From the NCBI GenBank assembly GCA_033032865.1, contig JAWHQI010000075.1:3968001-4032000 (forward strand): 64,000 nucleotides of DNA. Direction: 5' to 3'. The position numbers were made by a program, and so were the translations under genes. Below the pieces are notes generated by a model, which was not told where the DNA came from, ran no database searches, and worked only from the letters and a program-made list of their open reading frames with translations. This stretch comes from Dactylorhiza incarnata. Taxonomy: Eukaryota > Streptophyta > Magnoliopsida > Asparagales > Orchidaceae. Shown here in pieces: positions 35,008-45,508 of this stretch. The first letter of the stretch is position 1; each line of letters begins with the position of its first letter.

Positions 35008-36028
35008 TGTAACGATCCAGGCCCTCCAACACGGGACCCAGTTGGACCGCCAGCACCCTCCCGGCCCAGGCCCGCCAACACGGGACCCAGCTAGCACCGG
35101 AAGGGTTCAGCCTAACCAGATGGTCTGCAGACCATGCACATCAACCCCTCTCTGTCCCACCACAGGGCCCAGCGGGTTGTTGGAGACCGTAGTCCCCCTT
35201 TGATGAGAATTGAGCCAGTTAAGCGCCTCTATATGGACTTCCCAGGAGGTCACCCATCCCAGAATTGCTCCAGCCCGAGCACACTTAACTATGGAGTTCT
35301 TTCACTTCTCATCACCAATTGAGCTGCAGCTCAATTGGTGATGAGAAGTGAAAGAACTCCATAGTTAAGTGTGCTCGGGCTGGAGCAATTCTGGGATGGG
35401 TGACCTCCTGGGAAGTCCATATAGAGGCGCTTAACTGGCTCAATTCTCATCAAAGGGGGACTACGGTCTCCAACAACCCGCTGGGCCCTGTGGTGGGACA
35501 GAGAGGGGTTGGGGTGCATGGTCTGCAGACCATATGGTTAGGCTGAACCCTTCCGGTGCCAGCTGGGTCCCGTGTTGGCGGGCCTGGGCCGGGAGGGTGC
35601 TGGCGGTCCAGTTGGGTCCCGTGTTGGCGGGTCTGGATCGTTACAAAAAGTCCAATCCTGCAGCTCAATTGGTGATGAGAAGTGAAAGAACTCCATAGTT
35701 AAGCGTGCTCGGGCTGGAGCAATTCTGGGATGGGTGACCTCCTGGGAAGTCCATGTAGAGGCGCTTAACTGGCACAATTCTCATCAAAGGGGGACTACGG
35801 TCTCCAACAACCCACTGGGCCCTGTGGTGGGACAGAGAGGGGTTGGGGTGCATGGTCTGCAGACCATCTAGTTAGGATGAACCCTTCCGGTGCCAGCTGG
35901 GTCCCGTGTTGGCGGGCCTAGGCCGGGAGGGTGCTGGCGGTCCAGCTGGGTCCCGTGTTGGCGGGCCTAGGCCGGGAGGGTGCTGGCGGTCCAGCTGGGT
36001 CCCGTGTTGGCGGGCCTGGATCGTTACA
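35008..36028. mobile_element. 5S-rRNA-bearing fold-back element (Cassandra-like units)
   Basis: A 1021-bp insert with 5-bp TSD CTTAT (35003-35007 and 36029-36033) and TGTAACGATCC...GGATCGTTACA ends. It is made of three TGTAAC...TGCA units. Unit A (35008-35328) and unit B (35325-35645) form a near-perfect inverted repeat with about 319-base arms. Unit C (35659-36028) follows B in the same orientation after 13 bases and has an extra 48-49-bp tandem unit (35899-35994). Each unit has a 5S-like segment: A 35235-35300 (minus), B 35352-35418 (plus), C 35687-35752 (plus). It interrupts the Sirevirus gag region. LTRs that carry 5S sequence are the mark of Cassandra TRIM elements; no PBS was found, so the class is uncertain. 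Confidence 0.75.
35687..35752 (+). pseudogene. 5S rRNA-derived segment (best copy, unit C)
   Basis: It matches the 3' half of plant 5S rRNA. AGTTAAGCGTGCTCGG resembles box A, and GGGATGGGTGACC plus CTCCTGGGAAGTCC resemble box C and beyond. The 5' half of 5S is absent, so it cannot make a working rRNA, but the internal Pol III promoter region is largely preserved. Confidence 0.75.
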
Positions 36029-36360
36029 CTTATAAACTTTCAAAGAATCCATATAATAAAATTCATTATGATTATCAACATCAATGTATTTTGAAAAATA
36101 ATTTGAATAAACATAAATCCCAAATGAATCATTTTTCAAACAACTATCATTCCAAAAAGATGTCAAATAATCATAATATGAATTTAAAAGATAAACAACC
36201 AAAGTATGAATGGAGGCCCAAAATTAAAAACGAAACACTAACCCCACTTGTAAAGGCCCATTCATCACTATCTCTCCAAAAGCCAACACGATGTATTTGG
36301 GTACCCAAAGGAACCATCACACTTGGTCCCCTTTGGATACCTAAATCTCTCATTCACTAG
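36029..36360 (+). pseudogene. Sirevirus-like gag, C-terminal remnant
   Basis: The open frame after the 5S insert encodes an Asn/Lys-rich stretch and a tail with RCIWVPKGTITLGP, a motif at the end of Sirevirus-like Gag, then TAG at 36358. It is separated from the N-terminal gag ORF by a frame change near 34903 and by the 1-kb insert. Confidence 0.5.
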
Positions 36361-39300
36361 GAATCATTGTATTGCATGAAGTAGACTTAATTATAAATGA
36401 AATATCATTACTCTACTTCATGATATGCTTAATTGTTTTTTCTTTTGTTTATTTTTTATTTTTGAGCCAACTTGTTTATGATCAGTTTATGTATCAAGAG
36501 ATATGACTTTCATTTTAAGCCTAATGTTCAACATATCAAATTGAATTAAATTGAACATAAAGTCATATTTTTTTAAGTGATCTATCTTTTCTTTTTATAT
36601 GTTTTATCCTTTTTAAATCCATTGCCTATAAATGTCTTATATTATCATTATAAATTGAATGCTAAATTTGCTAAATGATATTATCAAGACTAATGAAATT
36701 ACTTTCAAATTTGGATTTAAATGGATTTTTAGGGGTCTTAGGCTAAAATATTAAATGCGTAACTAATTTCATATTTGTCTATTTTCTTTGTTGCATATGA
36801 TAGCCCCTATAATGAAAAATCATAATTGAAAATTTACAAAAATAATGAATATGATTTCACACGCTCCATCTTGATCTATTAATATCTTATGCTAAAATTC
36901 ACTATAATCATATATCATAATTCATGATCCATCAAGACCTATCTTAAATCAACTAATTCTATCAACCTTAAAAATTATGAAATATATGATTGCTATTGAT
37001 ATTATAGTTTCATATCTTGTTTTGTGTGTGTGATATACAACTTTATTATTTGCATGAATCTCATTATCTTTAGACCTAAGAATTAACTTGATATAAACAA
37101 GATGAAATCAAATAGAATTGTCAGGTCTATAAATTTTTCAAAACTCTAAAATTGTTTACATGCAAACCAATTATATATATTTAGCATATTTTGCATAATG
37201 TCCAAATTCATTATCCTAGCCGCACCTCTTGGTATATGCTCAATTTAGTGTTTATGCTAGGATTATCAATATAGTGACATGCTAAAGGTAGAGAAATTTG
37301 AACTTTAAAATTCATGAGTACATTGTGGTTTCAAAATCTACTATATGTTCTAAGACTAAAACAAACTCATGTTTTATGAATCAATCCTTAGACTAAAACG
37401 CTTAGTATATCCATAATCATTAACCTATGACATGTGTCTCATAATAGCGAGGGCGTAGGATTGTGTGCATTAGAGACCTAACCTCTAAGTCATGTCTTGT
37501 CTTTAACCGAGGCGGGTTCCAGTGGGGCCTTGCGAGGCACTAGGGGGAAAGAGTGTTAGGTTGAGCGTCGTCTTTTGTATGTATATGGGATTAACACCCC
37601 AACCTACGGCATGTGTGCAGCTCCTCATGCCCATCCGTCACTTAGTACGGGGATAGAGTGTAGTCATGTTGTTGAGGTATCTTGATCTTAGATATACTTA
37701 TATTATATTCTTTGCATAAACATTATCTCACGCTTTATACATAAATCATGCATATTTGTTTTTGTTCTAACATTACATCTTGTGTTTGCATATTTTATTA
37801 TTTTGAGCTTTAATGATTTTACAAAACACAAGTATTTGAAAAATCACCAAAAACATGCTAAAAGAGCCTTCAAATCTAATCAATATACTCTGAAATTTCA
37901 ACTGAAGGAAGGCCTCTTTATAATACAAATGAATTTTGAAAAACATTTTTCAAAAAATCAAGAAATGCAGTTCTGTTTTGGCGTTAAGAAGTTAACGCCT
38001 GGCGTTAGCTCCTTGGCTCTAAAATATTTTTTTGTTTTGAATAATTTCTGGTATTATTTTAATATTTTGTGTGTTTTATTTCTCTGTTTTTAAAAAGTTT
38101 TCTATCTTTTTATTTCCTTTAAAACAAAATTTTATTTCTTTAAAAAAAAATAGGTATTTTCTCATGCATTATTTCGGGTTTATTTCTCTGGCATAGAATA
38201 TCATTTACTGAAAGGGCTATTAAAAACTTCTATGTTTTCCAGAGAATATATAAAAAAAATCAAATACAAAATTACAAAACAATTTCAAAGAACAAAAATA
38301 TTTTTTTTGTTTGTTTATTGTTCTGTGCTTTTATAAAAAATTAATTTGTGCTTTTATAAAAAATTATTAAAAATTTATAAAAAAAATGATTGTTATTCAT
38401 TGTCAGTGTCAAGGATGATTAATTATATCAATTAAAGATTAAATACAATGTTTAATTTAACTTTCAAGTTTCTTAAAAAAAAATTATTTTGTATTTGTCA
38501 TGCCTTGAAAATTATTTTGTTATGTGCAAGGAAATTGATTGTAGATATACATGTGTAGAAATGCATAGCATACCTCTAAGTATGAGTAATGTATTATGTT
38601 TGATAATGATTTATTCACTCACTTATTTTGATAATCTACATATGTTTACAATCTTATACTTGCATGATTGTGTAGTGTAATAACATAGATAATTAAAATG
38701 CATAAACAAATTACCTACACAACATTGAATTGGTTATTACAATTCTTTGTCTTTCATGCACTTATTCGTTAGAGAAATGTGGTTTCATAATGCTATGTTT
38801 GCAAATCAAGTGAATTCGGAGTCCTTAGTCACTAAACTAAAAAGCAAATAATAAATGACAAGGTAAACTCCACCAAGCACTACTCACCCTCCTGATAAGT
38901 CTTAATGACCATTGTGAGGTTGAGCACCTTGGCTAAGAATTGTCAAGTGTCTTATAGCAAACAATTTATAGACCACTTCTCTTAGTACACCGGATCATAA
39001 AAAAATTGAAAATAAAGCTAAAAAGTATAAAAGTGATCCCCCAAGCACTACTTTGCACCCTGATAAGTCTTAATAAGCATTGCGTATGCAGAGCACCTTG
39101 GTAGTTGTACTATTTATTCATGTGCATTGAAATATTATGGAAGTAATAGTATTTGTGTATTTTAATGTTGTGTTATTTCATAATATATGTCATGTGTTTT
39201 TAATTGATTCACTTGTATACTTTATCAAAACACTACTTTGTACACATCATTATCTTTCATAAACTTCTACTCATGAGAATTGGATCCTAATGCTCATCTA

Positions 39301-39677
39301 CTCAAATCTCTACAAACTTAAGTAAATGCACTAGATAACAAAGCATGATCGGTACAATGTTTATGTTTACTTGAAATGCAGATATTATTACATTGTAGTT
39401 TGTGTATCTTTTCTTGATATTATGAAATCATGCTTCAATATTATCTTAATGGAATAGCATCTCTTCAATCTCTAACTCAAACATCAACTTTTCAAATTTA
39501 AAACTCATTATCCTTTATATGATTTTATCTTCTAAAAATGATGTTTATGTTTAGAGTGCTTATTCTTCTGCTAAGTTTACCACTTATGCTCATTCATGTC
39601 TATTTTTTTAACATCATGGTTTCAATAAGTGGTATCTTAAAATAAGAATGCTTACTTTATTAAATTTGTTATGTTGC
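36361..39677 (+). other. AT-rich non-coding interior of Sirevirus-like element
   Basis: 3.3 kb with no recognised gene where pol would be expected. It contains a GC-richer island (37430-37670), one GTTAACGCC-TGGCGTTAGC box (37990-38010) and a direct duplication about 170 bases apart (38872-38945 and 39042-39115, sharing CCTGATAAGTCTTAAT and GAGCACCTTGG). The ORFs at 37782 and 38489 look random. Confidence 0.6.
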
Positions 39678-41284
39678 TGATGAGTCCTGATCATATACAC
39701 ATTTATGGACTCATCCGGGCCGTTATTTAGTCAATTCACCGCACTATAGCCTTGTTATAGCTTATATTTGATAATCCATGCTAGGTGCACATCTAGGCCC
39801 ACTTTGGCGTGATTTTCGTGCTTATTGTCATTAGTAGTATTCATGTGCTGTCAAGTGCCACTTTCAGTGGCTAGATCTGTGGTTGTGCTGGAATAGGAGT
39901 CGTGCAAGTGTTCCCGGTGCAATTCTGCACAGGAACACTGCGCACGATCGCCGGTTCTATTGCGCACGACCACTGGTCGTGCGCCACTGATCGTGTGCAC
40001 TTAACCTTCTTTTCACGAGTTCTGTTTGGTGCAGTGCGCACGCCCACCAATGCCAGCGCGCACGACCACCGGTCGTGCGCCACTGCTCGTGCGCATTTGC
40101 CATTAAATTTCTGAGTTCTGTTTGCTGAAGTGCGCACGACCATCAACTCCAGTGCGCACGACCACCGGTCGTGCGCCACTGTCCGTGCGCACTTAACGTT
40201 TATTTTATGAGTTCTGTTTCATCTAATGCGCACGACCACCGACGATAGTGCGCACGACCACCGGTCGTGCGCCACTGGTCGTGCGAACATTTTATTTTAT
40301 AATTTCGTATCTTACAGGTTCCACCCAGGCAGTGCGCACGATCGCAGAATTCCAGTGCGCACGACCACTGGTCGTGCGCCAATGACCGTGCGCAGTATTT
40401 ATTCCAGCGCCTATTTAAACGCCTGTTGCGATTTTTAGGGTAATTTCAGCCGCCAGGAGTGGAGTTCCTGTTCCGTACGCCGCCGACCTCCACCGTGGGA
40501 CACCTCCACTTCATCTTCTACGCAAGGGGAAGCCTCCTCCACCCATTCCAAGACTTCCTCCTTTATCCGTGAGTGTTCTCCATCGTCCGCAAGCCTCCAA
40601 GCAACCATTCTCTCATTTCGCCCGGTGAGAAGAAGAAGGAACCTGAAGTCGAAGACGACGGAGCCACGTAGGGAGATCGTGACAGCTCTCTACGCCGGAA
40701 GCATAGTCCGCCCGAGTCCGTAGGTAGCCCGACAACCTACCATTCCGGCCGTGAACGGCCGCTAGTCTTCACCATCGATTATTTCTTTCCTCTTTCCTCC
40801 ATTGTACTCGTTGAACCGTGTAAACTCGAATATTATGATGATGTTTGTTGAAATGAATGTTTCCTTGTTGTTCTTCATGGTTTGCTTGTGATTCACTCCG
40901 TTCTCACTCACTCACTCGCACACGCACACAAGGTGTTTGTTCCATGTTAGCAAGAGCTAACGACGGTTGTGAAGAGGTGTTTACGACCCTCACCCTTTCG
41001 CGCTAGAACACACTCCATCCGCCTCACGAAGCACGGCATCGCGGTCGTTGCATCCATCTCACCTTGCGAAGCGGTGCTTTCGACCCGCATCTCTTTTACT
41101 GTTGCTAAGATTAGGACAAACCAACCAAAAACCCCCTTTTTCATGTGTGTTTCGTTAGTGTAACAAGAGTCACGCTACGCATCTCGTTCACCCAACCTGC
41201 ATTCCTCAAGAGACCGACATTTGGGGAGGCCACTCTCCACATTTATTACTTGACAGCGACCGGTGCACTTGCCGACACGCATCA
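39678..41284 (+). repeat. 5' LTR of Athila-like element
   Basis: 1607 bp. A hairpin array (39943-40396) is followed by TATTTAAA (40412-40419) and a GC-richer transcribed part. ORFs within it are duplicated exactly in the 3' LTR. Confidence 0.93.
39943..40419 (+). promoter_or_regulatory. GCGCACGACC hairpin array plus TATA in Athila-like LTR
   Basis: About five perfect or near-perfect hairpins (arms GCGCACGACC and GGTCGTGCGC, loop ACC) with further half-sites. The longer repeats are spaced roughly 60-110 bases. They end about 16 bases before TATTTAAA (40412-40419). The copy in the 3' LTR is at 45774-46250. Confidence 0.65.
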
Positions 41285-41290
41285 AGTTTT

Positions 41291-41308
41291 TGGCGCCGTT
41301 GCCGGGGA
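41291..41308 (+). other. Primer-binding site of Athila-like element
   Basis: TGGCGCCGTTGCCGGGGA lies 6 bases after the LTR end; this is the PBS type common to Athila-group elements. The leader from here to gag is short (about 90 bases). Confidence 0.85.
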
Positions 41309-41399
41309 ATGCAGGCGTGTTTCGTCTTGTGTTGTGACTTTCGTTATACGAGCAGTTGTTTTTGATTTTCTTTGTTTTTCTTTTTGTTTGTGACAGTGC

Positions 41400-43730
41400 A
41401 TGCAGAGACAAGCCGCAGGGGAGCTAGTACCCTTCGATCCTGAGATTGAACGGACCGCTCGCGCACGAAGGCGCGCGGCTGCCGTACAAGCGGCAATGGG
41501 TGATCAGGTAGACCCAAATGATGGTGACGCAAGAGCGCCCGGCGTGGGGCAACATCTGCCTGGAGATGAGCAGGAGGCGGCGAGGCCTCGACCTCGCACG
41601 ATGAGAGATTACACCACTCCAACTGCTGGGAGTGTGTATCCGGGGTTTGGGCCCAATATTATGAATAATCAGTTTGAGATCAAGCCAGCGATCTTAAACA
41701 TCATCCGGAACAACGCTCAGTTCTCGGGGTTGGCCAGCGAAGATCCGCATCTGCATCTGGCGGAGTTTTCTGATATTTGCGGAACCTTCCGCTACGCGGG
41801 GATTGCTGACGACACGGTCAAGCTTAGACTGTTTCCCTTTTCACTCCACGACAAAGCAAAGGTGTGGCTCCACTCCATTCCGCCCGGGACTGCTGCAACT
41901 TGGGATGCCCTCGCATCCAAGTTCCTTGCTAAATTCCATCCTGTGGATAAGATTGTAAGCTTGCGGCGGGAGATCGCCACATTTCGCCAACTTGACCAAG
42001 AGACCCTTGCTGAAGCTTGGGAGCGCCTCAACGATCTCCTTCGACGTTGCCCTGGCCACGAGCTCCAACCATGGAATGTGGTTGAATTGTTCTACTTCGC
42101 GATCGAGCCCAACTACAGGGCAATGATCGATGCTGCGGCGGGTGGCACCTTGATGAACCACACCCCTGAGGAAGCCCTTCGAATTCTGCGCGACACTGCC
42201 TCCCACAGTACATTCTGGACTGCAGGGACAAATGCTCCAAGAAGCGGCCGAGGTCTTTTCATGGTCGACTCTCTCCCCTCTCCATCCGCGACTGCTGCTG
42301 TCATTACCTGCGAGGGATGTGGAGGCGGAGGCCACCACGCGTATGAGTGTTCGGGGAACAACGTGGCAGGTGACTTCGCACACTTGAACTTGAACGAATC
42401 TGTTAATTATGTAGGAAATCAGCCTAGGGGGGCGCCTTTCAATAATGCTTATAATCCGGGAGCGAGAAGTCACCCAAACTTCTCGTGGAATCCAAACACA
42501 CCTGGCCAACGATGGGCACCGGGGCAGCATCAAAACGATGCTTACGCCTCCGGGAGCCAACCGAGGCCACCACACCCGGATTATAACCAAGGTCCCCCAA
42601 TCCAAAAAAAGAGTAATTTGGAGGAAATGATGGAGAAGTTCATGCAAGCGGCCAACTCTAATATGGTGAATCAAACTGCATCCATGCGTAACTTGGAAAC
42701 GCAGTTGGGCCAATTGGCCCAAGTGCTAACCGAGCGGTCGCAGGGGACCCTTCCTAGCAACACTGAAAAGAACCCAATAGATCAAGGGAAGAGTCTAGGC
42801 GATGTGGTTGAGACTGATCCAAGTGAGTTGGTAATTTCTTGTTCCATCAATAAGGTTGAAACAAAAGCTTTATGCGATTCCGGTTCCTCCCGCAACGTCA
42901 TTGCACTGCAAGATGTTGCGAGATTACAACTTGAGATGAACACGGAGGAAAGGAAATCGCTTGTTCTCGCTAACGGCACTATTATCCAATCTGAGGGGGA
43001 AGTGAGAAATGTGGAAGTAATAGTTGAGGGGACGACTGTGGTCGCGGACTTTCAGGTGTTGGGCCCCCAGGAAAATCAATCCATTCCTATCTTGGGCGTG
43101 CCGTTCTTGAAAGAGAGAGGCGCCACCCTTGACTTCGCTACGGGGTGTGTTCTCCTACCTAACAAGGCGCTGCAGCCCACTCGCCTCGAAGCTACAGCTG
43201 ACACATCCACTCCTCCCCCTCTCGTTATTTCTGATGAATTTCTAAGCTGTGCAGGAAAGATACATGATCAAGAAACAAGTGAAGGAGGAAAGGAGGAGCT
43301 CCATTCAGATGAGGAAGAAGAGGTTGACTTCCGGAAAGAATTCGACTCCGAGAAGGAGGAAGACTGCAGTTCGGGAAACGTTGACTTGGATCTAGTTAGG
43401 GATGCTGATTATTTATCTTCTTGTGGTGAATCTTGTAATAAACTATCTAAGCGCTCCATCTCCTGGGCCGATCCGGTGGTCACCGCGATACCGGAGGTGA
43501 CGCCACCCCCCGCTAAAGTGGAGAAATCTGAGAACTCTCAACGGTGGCAGTCTCCGACTGTCACCAAACTTAAAAAGGAAAAACTTCTGCGCGATGCTCG
43601 TGCTGCCGCTCTCCGTGGCAAGATGGCGGAGGTTAGGGGAGCATTGGGTAACACCAGTGCTGGCCCTAAATCCTTCACCTCTCGCCTACGTGCTACGGGA
43701 GACGCGCATCATAAGAGCGCTTTTAGTTGA
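41400..43730 (+). CDS. Athila-like Gag-protease, intact 776-codon ORF
   Basis: The ATG at 41400 is the first after the PBS. The capsid region (about residues 65-300) has the Athila block RLFPFSLHDKAKVWLHSIPP and FLAKFHPVDK. A CX2CX4HX4C knuckle (CEGCGGGGHHAYEC) is at residues 304-317. An Asn/Pro/Gly-rich linker and a short helical stretch (MRNLETQLGQLAQVL) follow. The aspartic protease site CDSGSS is near residue 492. Beyond about residue 600 come an acidic stretch and a basic tail (LKKEKLLRDARAAALRGKMA) that I do not recognise. No stop or frameshift, so it could make virus-like particles, but it would need RT and integrase from elsewhere. Confidence 0.85.
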   Translation: MQRQAAGELVPFDPEIERTARARRRAAAVQAAMGDQVDPNDGDARAPGVGQHLPGDEQEAARPRPRTMRDYTTPTAGSVYPGFGPNIMNNQFEIKPAILNIIRNNAQFSGLASEDPHLHLAEFSDICGTFRYAGIADDTVKLRLFPFSLHDKAKVWLHSIPPGTAATWDALASKFLAKFHPVDKIVSLRREIATFRQLDQETLAEAWERLNDLLRRCPGHELQPWNVVELFYFAIEPNYRAMIDAAAGGTLMNHTPEEALRILRDTASHSTFWTAGTNAPRSGRGLFMVDSLPSPSATAAVITCEGCGGGGHHAYECSGNNVAGDFAHLNLNESVNYVGNQPRGAPFNNAYNPGARSHPNFSWNPNTPGQRWAPGQHQNDAYASGSQPRPPHPDYNQGPPIQKKSNLEEMMEKFMQAANSNMVNQTASMRNLETQLGQLAQVLTERSQGTLPSNTEKNPIDQGKSLGDVVETDPSELVISCSINKVETKALCDSGSSRNVIALQDVARLQLEMNTEERKSLVLANGTIIQSEGEVRNVEVIVEGTTVVADFQVLGPQENQSIPILGVPFLKERGATLDFATGCVLLPNKALQPTRLEATADTSTPPPLVISDEFLSCAGKIHDQETSEGGKEELHSDEEEEVDFRKEFDSEKEEDCSSGNVDLDLVRDADYLSSCGESCNKLSKRSISWADPVVTAIPEVTPPPAKVEKSENSQRWQSPTVTKLKKEKLLRDARAAALRGKMAEVRGALGNTSAGPKSFTSRLRATGDAHHKSAFS

Positions 43731-45508
43731 TTTGTGTTTCTTCTGAGGTGGTGAACTGCTTTTGAATATTTCTCTTTCAATTCCTGCACTCTTTAAACAC
43801 TGCTAATACAGGTATTTGGTCCAGCTTAAGGACGTTAAATGAAAGCGCTACTGGGAGACAGCCCAGATTCCCTGATTTTGTAGTTTTTTATCTAACTTCT
43901 TTTAGTTTAGCTTTTGCATATTTGTTGTTTTGAGTTTGTGCTTGCAGGTTTTGTGTTTGATGGTGCGGATGCTGTGGACTATTCTTGATCATAAACGCCG
44001 ATCATCTGGTATGCTCAATTCTGAGCATTGGGTAACACTTCCTCCCCTCTTTTTGCTTCCAATTGCTACATATATTGTTTAGACTAAGTCTGGGGGAGCG
44101 GTTGTTGTTATCCACTGTGCACGAGTTGCACTACATACTAGAAGGTTGATTCTTATTTATCTTATCATTATCGTTGTTTTCCATGTTTCACACACCATTT
44201 CACCCACTTGAGTGCGCGCTTATCTTTTTGTTGTTGTTCCGTTGTAAACTATCTTGGTTGGAGTATGAAATAGGTTGTTAACGTAGGAATTATTATTTGG
44301 AGTGCGATGTTGACTCATGTAGTGTTCTAGTCACTTCGCATGTTATGGTAGAATTTGAGTAGAACTAGATTTTCTCTATGCATCTAATTTATGTTTAGTA
44401 TTTCTGCGTAGATTTAGATTTGTTATACTCAATTGGTGAATTTGAATGAAATTGACGATAACCCGGTGTTGTGTGTGTGCGATTACTAGTCGTGTGTTGC
44501 TCGAGTCGGGAGGAAGGTTTACCTTTCTCGTGGGCTAAGAACTTGCCCCAAGCGACTCTCGAAGCATGGGTGAGAGCGACTCGTCGAGTTAAACATGATG
44601 TAGGCCACTCTTTGGCTAGTTTGAGCTTTGTTATTCCATTTCCATTTCTTTCACCGTTGCAAGCCAAATTTGTGCCTACCAATCCTTTGTTCAGCTCCTC
44701 TTCATCAACCAAAGCCTGAAGCCTATCCTACACCCGCGACCAAATTGTTTTAAACTACGCTCATAATTCTCAACTTGTGTGGTGTGTGGAATCTTTGTGT
44801 TATGAAGAGAAAATAAAGTCTATCTGCTGATTTTGAACCAACCGGAGGTTACATAAAAGAAGTAAAATATGTTAAAAGAAAAAAAGAGAGTATTTTGAAA
44901 AAAATCCTTCCGAGCTAAAAAAAGACAATCTGTTGGTATTTGTGAAGTAGGCCGTGTGCACACCTGGTTTTCATGATAAGTCTGGGGGTGTGTCACACGA
45001 GCATAGTTGTTGGTCTTGCGTGGTGCAGCGTTCCGTTAGCTCACTTGGGTTGCGTAGCCGCCGTGTTTAACTTTGAATATCATACCGTAACCTAAGCCCC
45101 GTTTTAATCCTATAAGTCCTACTGATTTGATTTGCGAGTTTGCTAGCACCGTGGAGAGAGTGTGACCGGGCAAGCGTATGGTTCACGACGTTGATGGATT
45201 TCAGCGGAGTTATTCCTAAGCCCCGATCTTTTGCAACACCCGCCTCAGTATCTTGTCACTTTCACACCGGGCATGATCGTCAAATTCTTCATAATTCTCC
45301 AGCTGAGTATAACTAAATCTTTACTTACACTTTAATACTCATGTAAATTAGTTAGCACAGTTAGAATCTCCTTCTGCTAGAATCTCTACTCGCATGCGTA
45401 TGTTACTTCGCACCGTACTCCCTTGTGTAATTCTCTATGTTAATTATCGTTTTCATACTCTGCCTGATTTGTTTGCTCGGGACGCGCAAACAGTTTAGTC
45501 TGGGGGTG
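43731..45508 (+). other. Non-coding 3' region and PPT of Athila-like element
   Basis: It starts with the GCGCTACTGGGAGACAGCCC motif (about 43849-43868) that usually follows Athila pol. This suggests a clean deletion of RT-RNase H-integrase. Three AGTCTGGGGG tracts occur: 44086, 44980 and the true PPT at 45496-45508. The ORF at 44395-44719 is not convincing. Confidence 0.65.

Noticed and set aside
35235..35752. Functional 5S rRNA genes
   Set aside because: Only the 3' half of 5S is present in each unit, with mismatches, within a mobile element.
39943..40396. CRISPR-like spacing of hairpin repeats
   Set aside because: Plant LTR context, duplicated in both LTRs, no unique spacers of constant length and no cas genes.
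41841..42722. 293-codon minus-strand ORF
   Set aside because: It is antisense to the Athila-like gag-protease ORF; its composition is the mirror of the coding strand.
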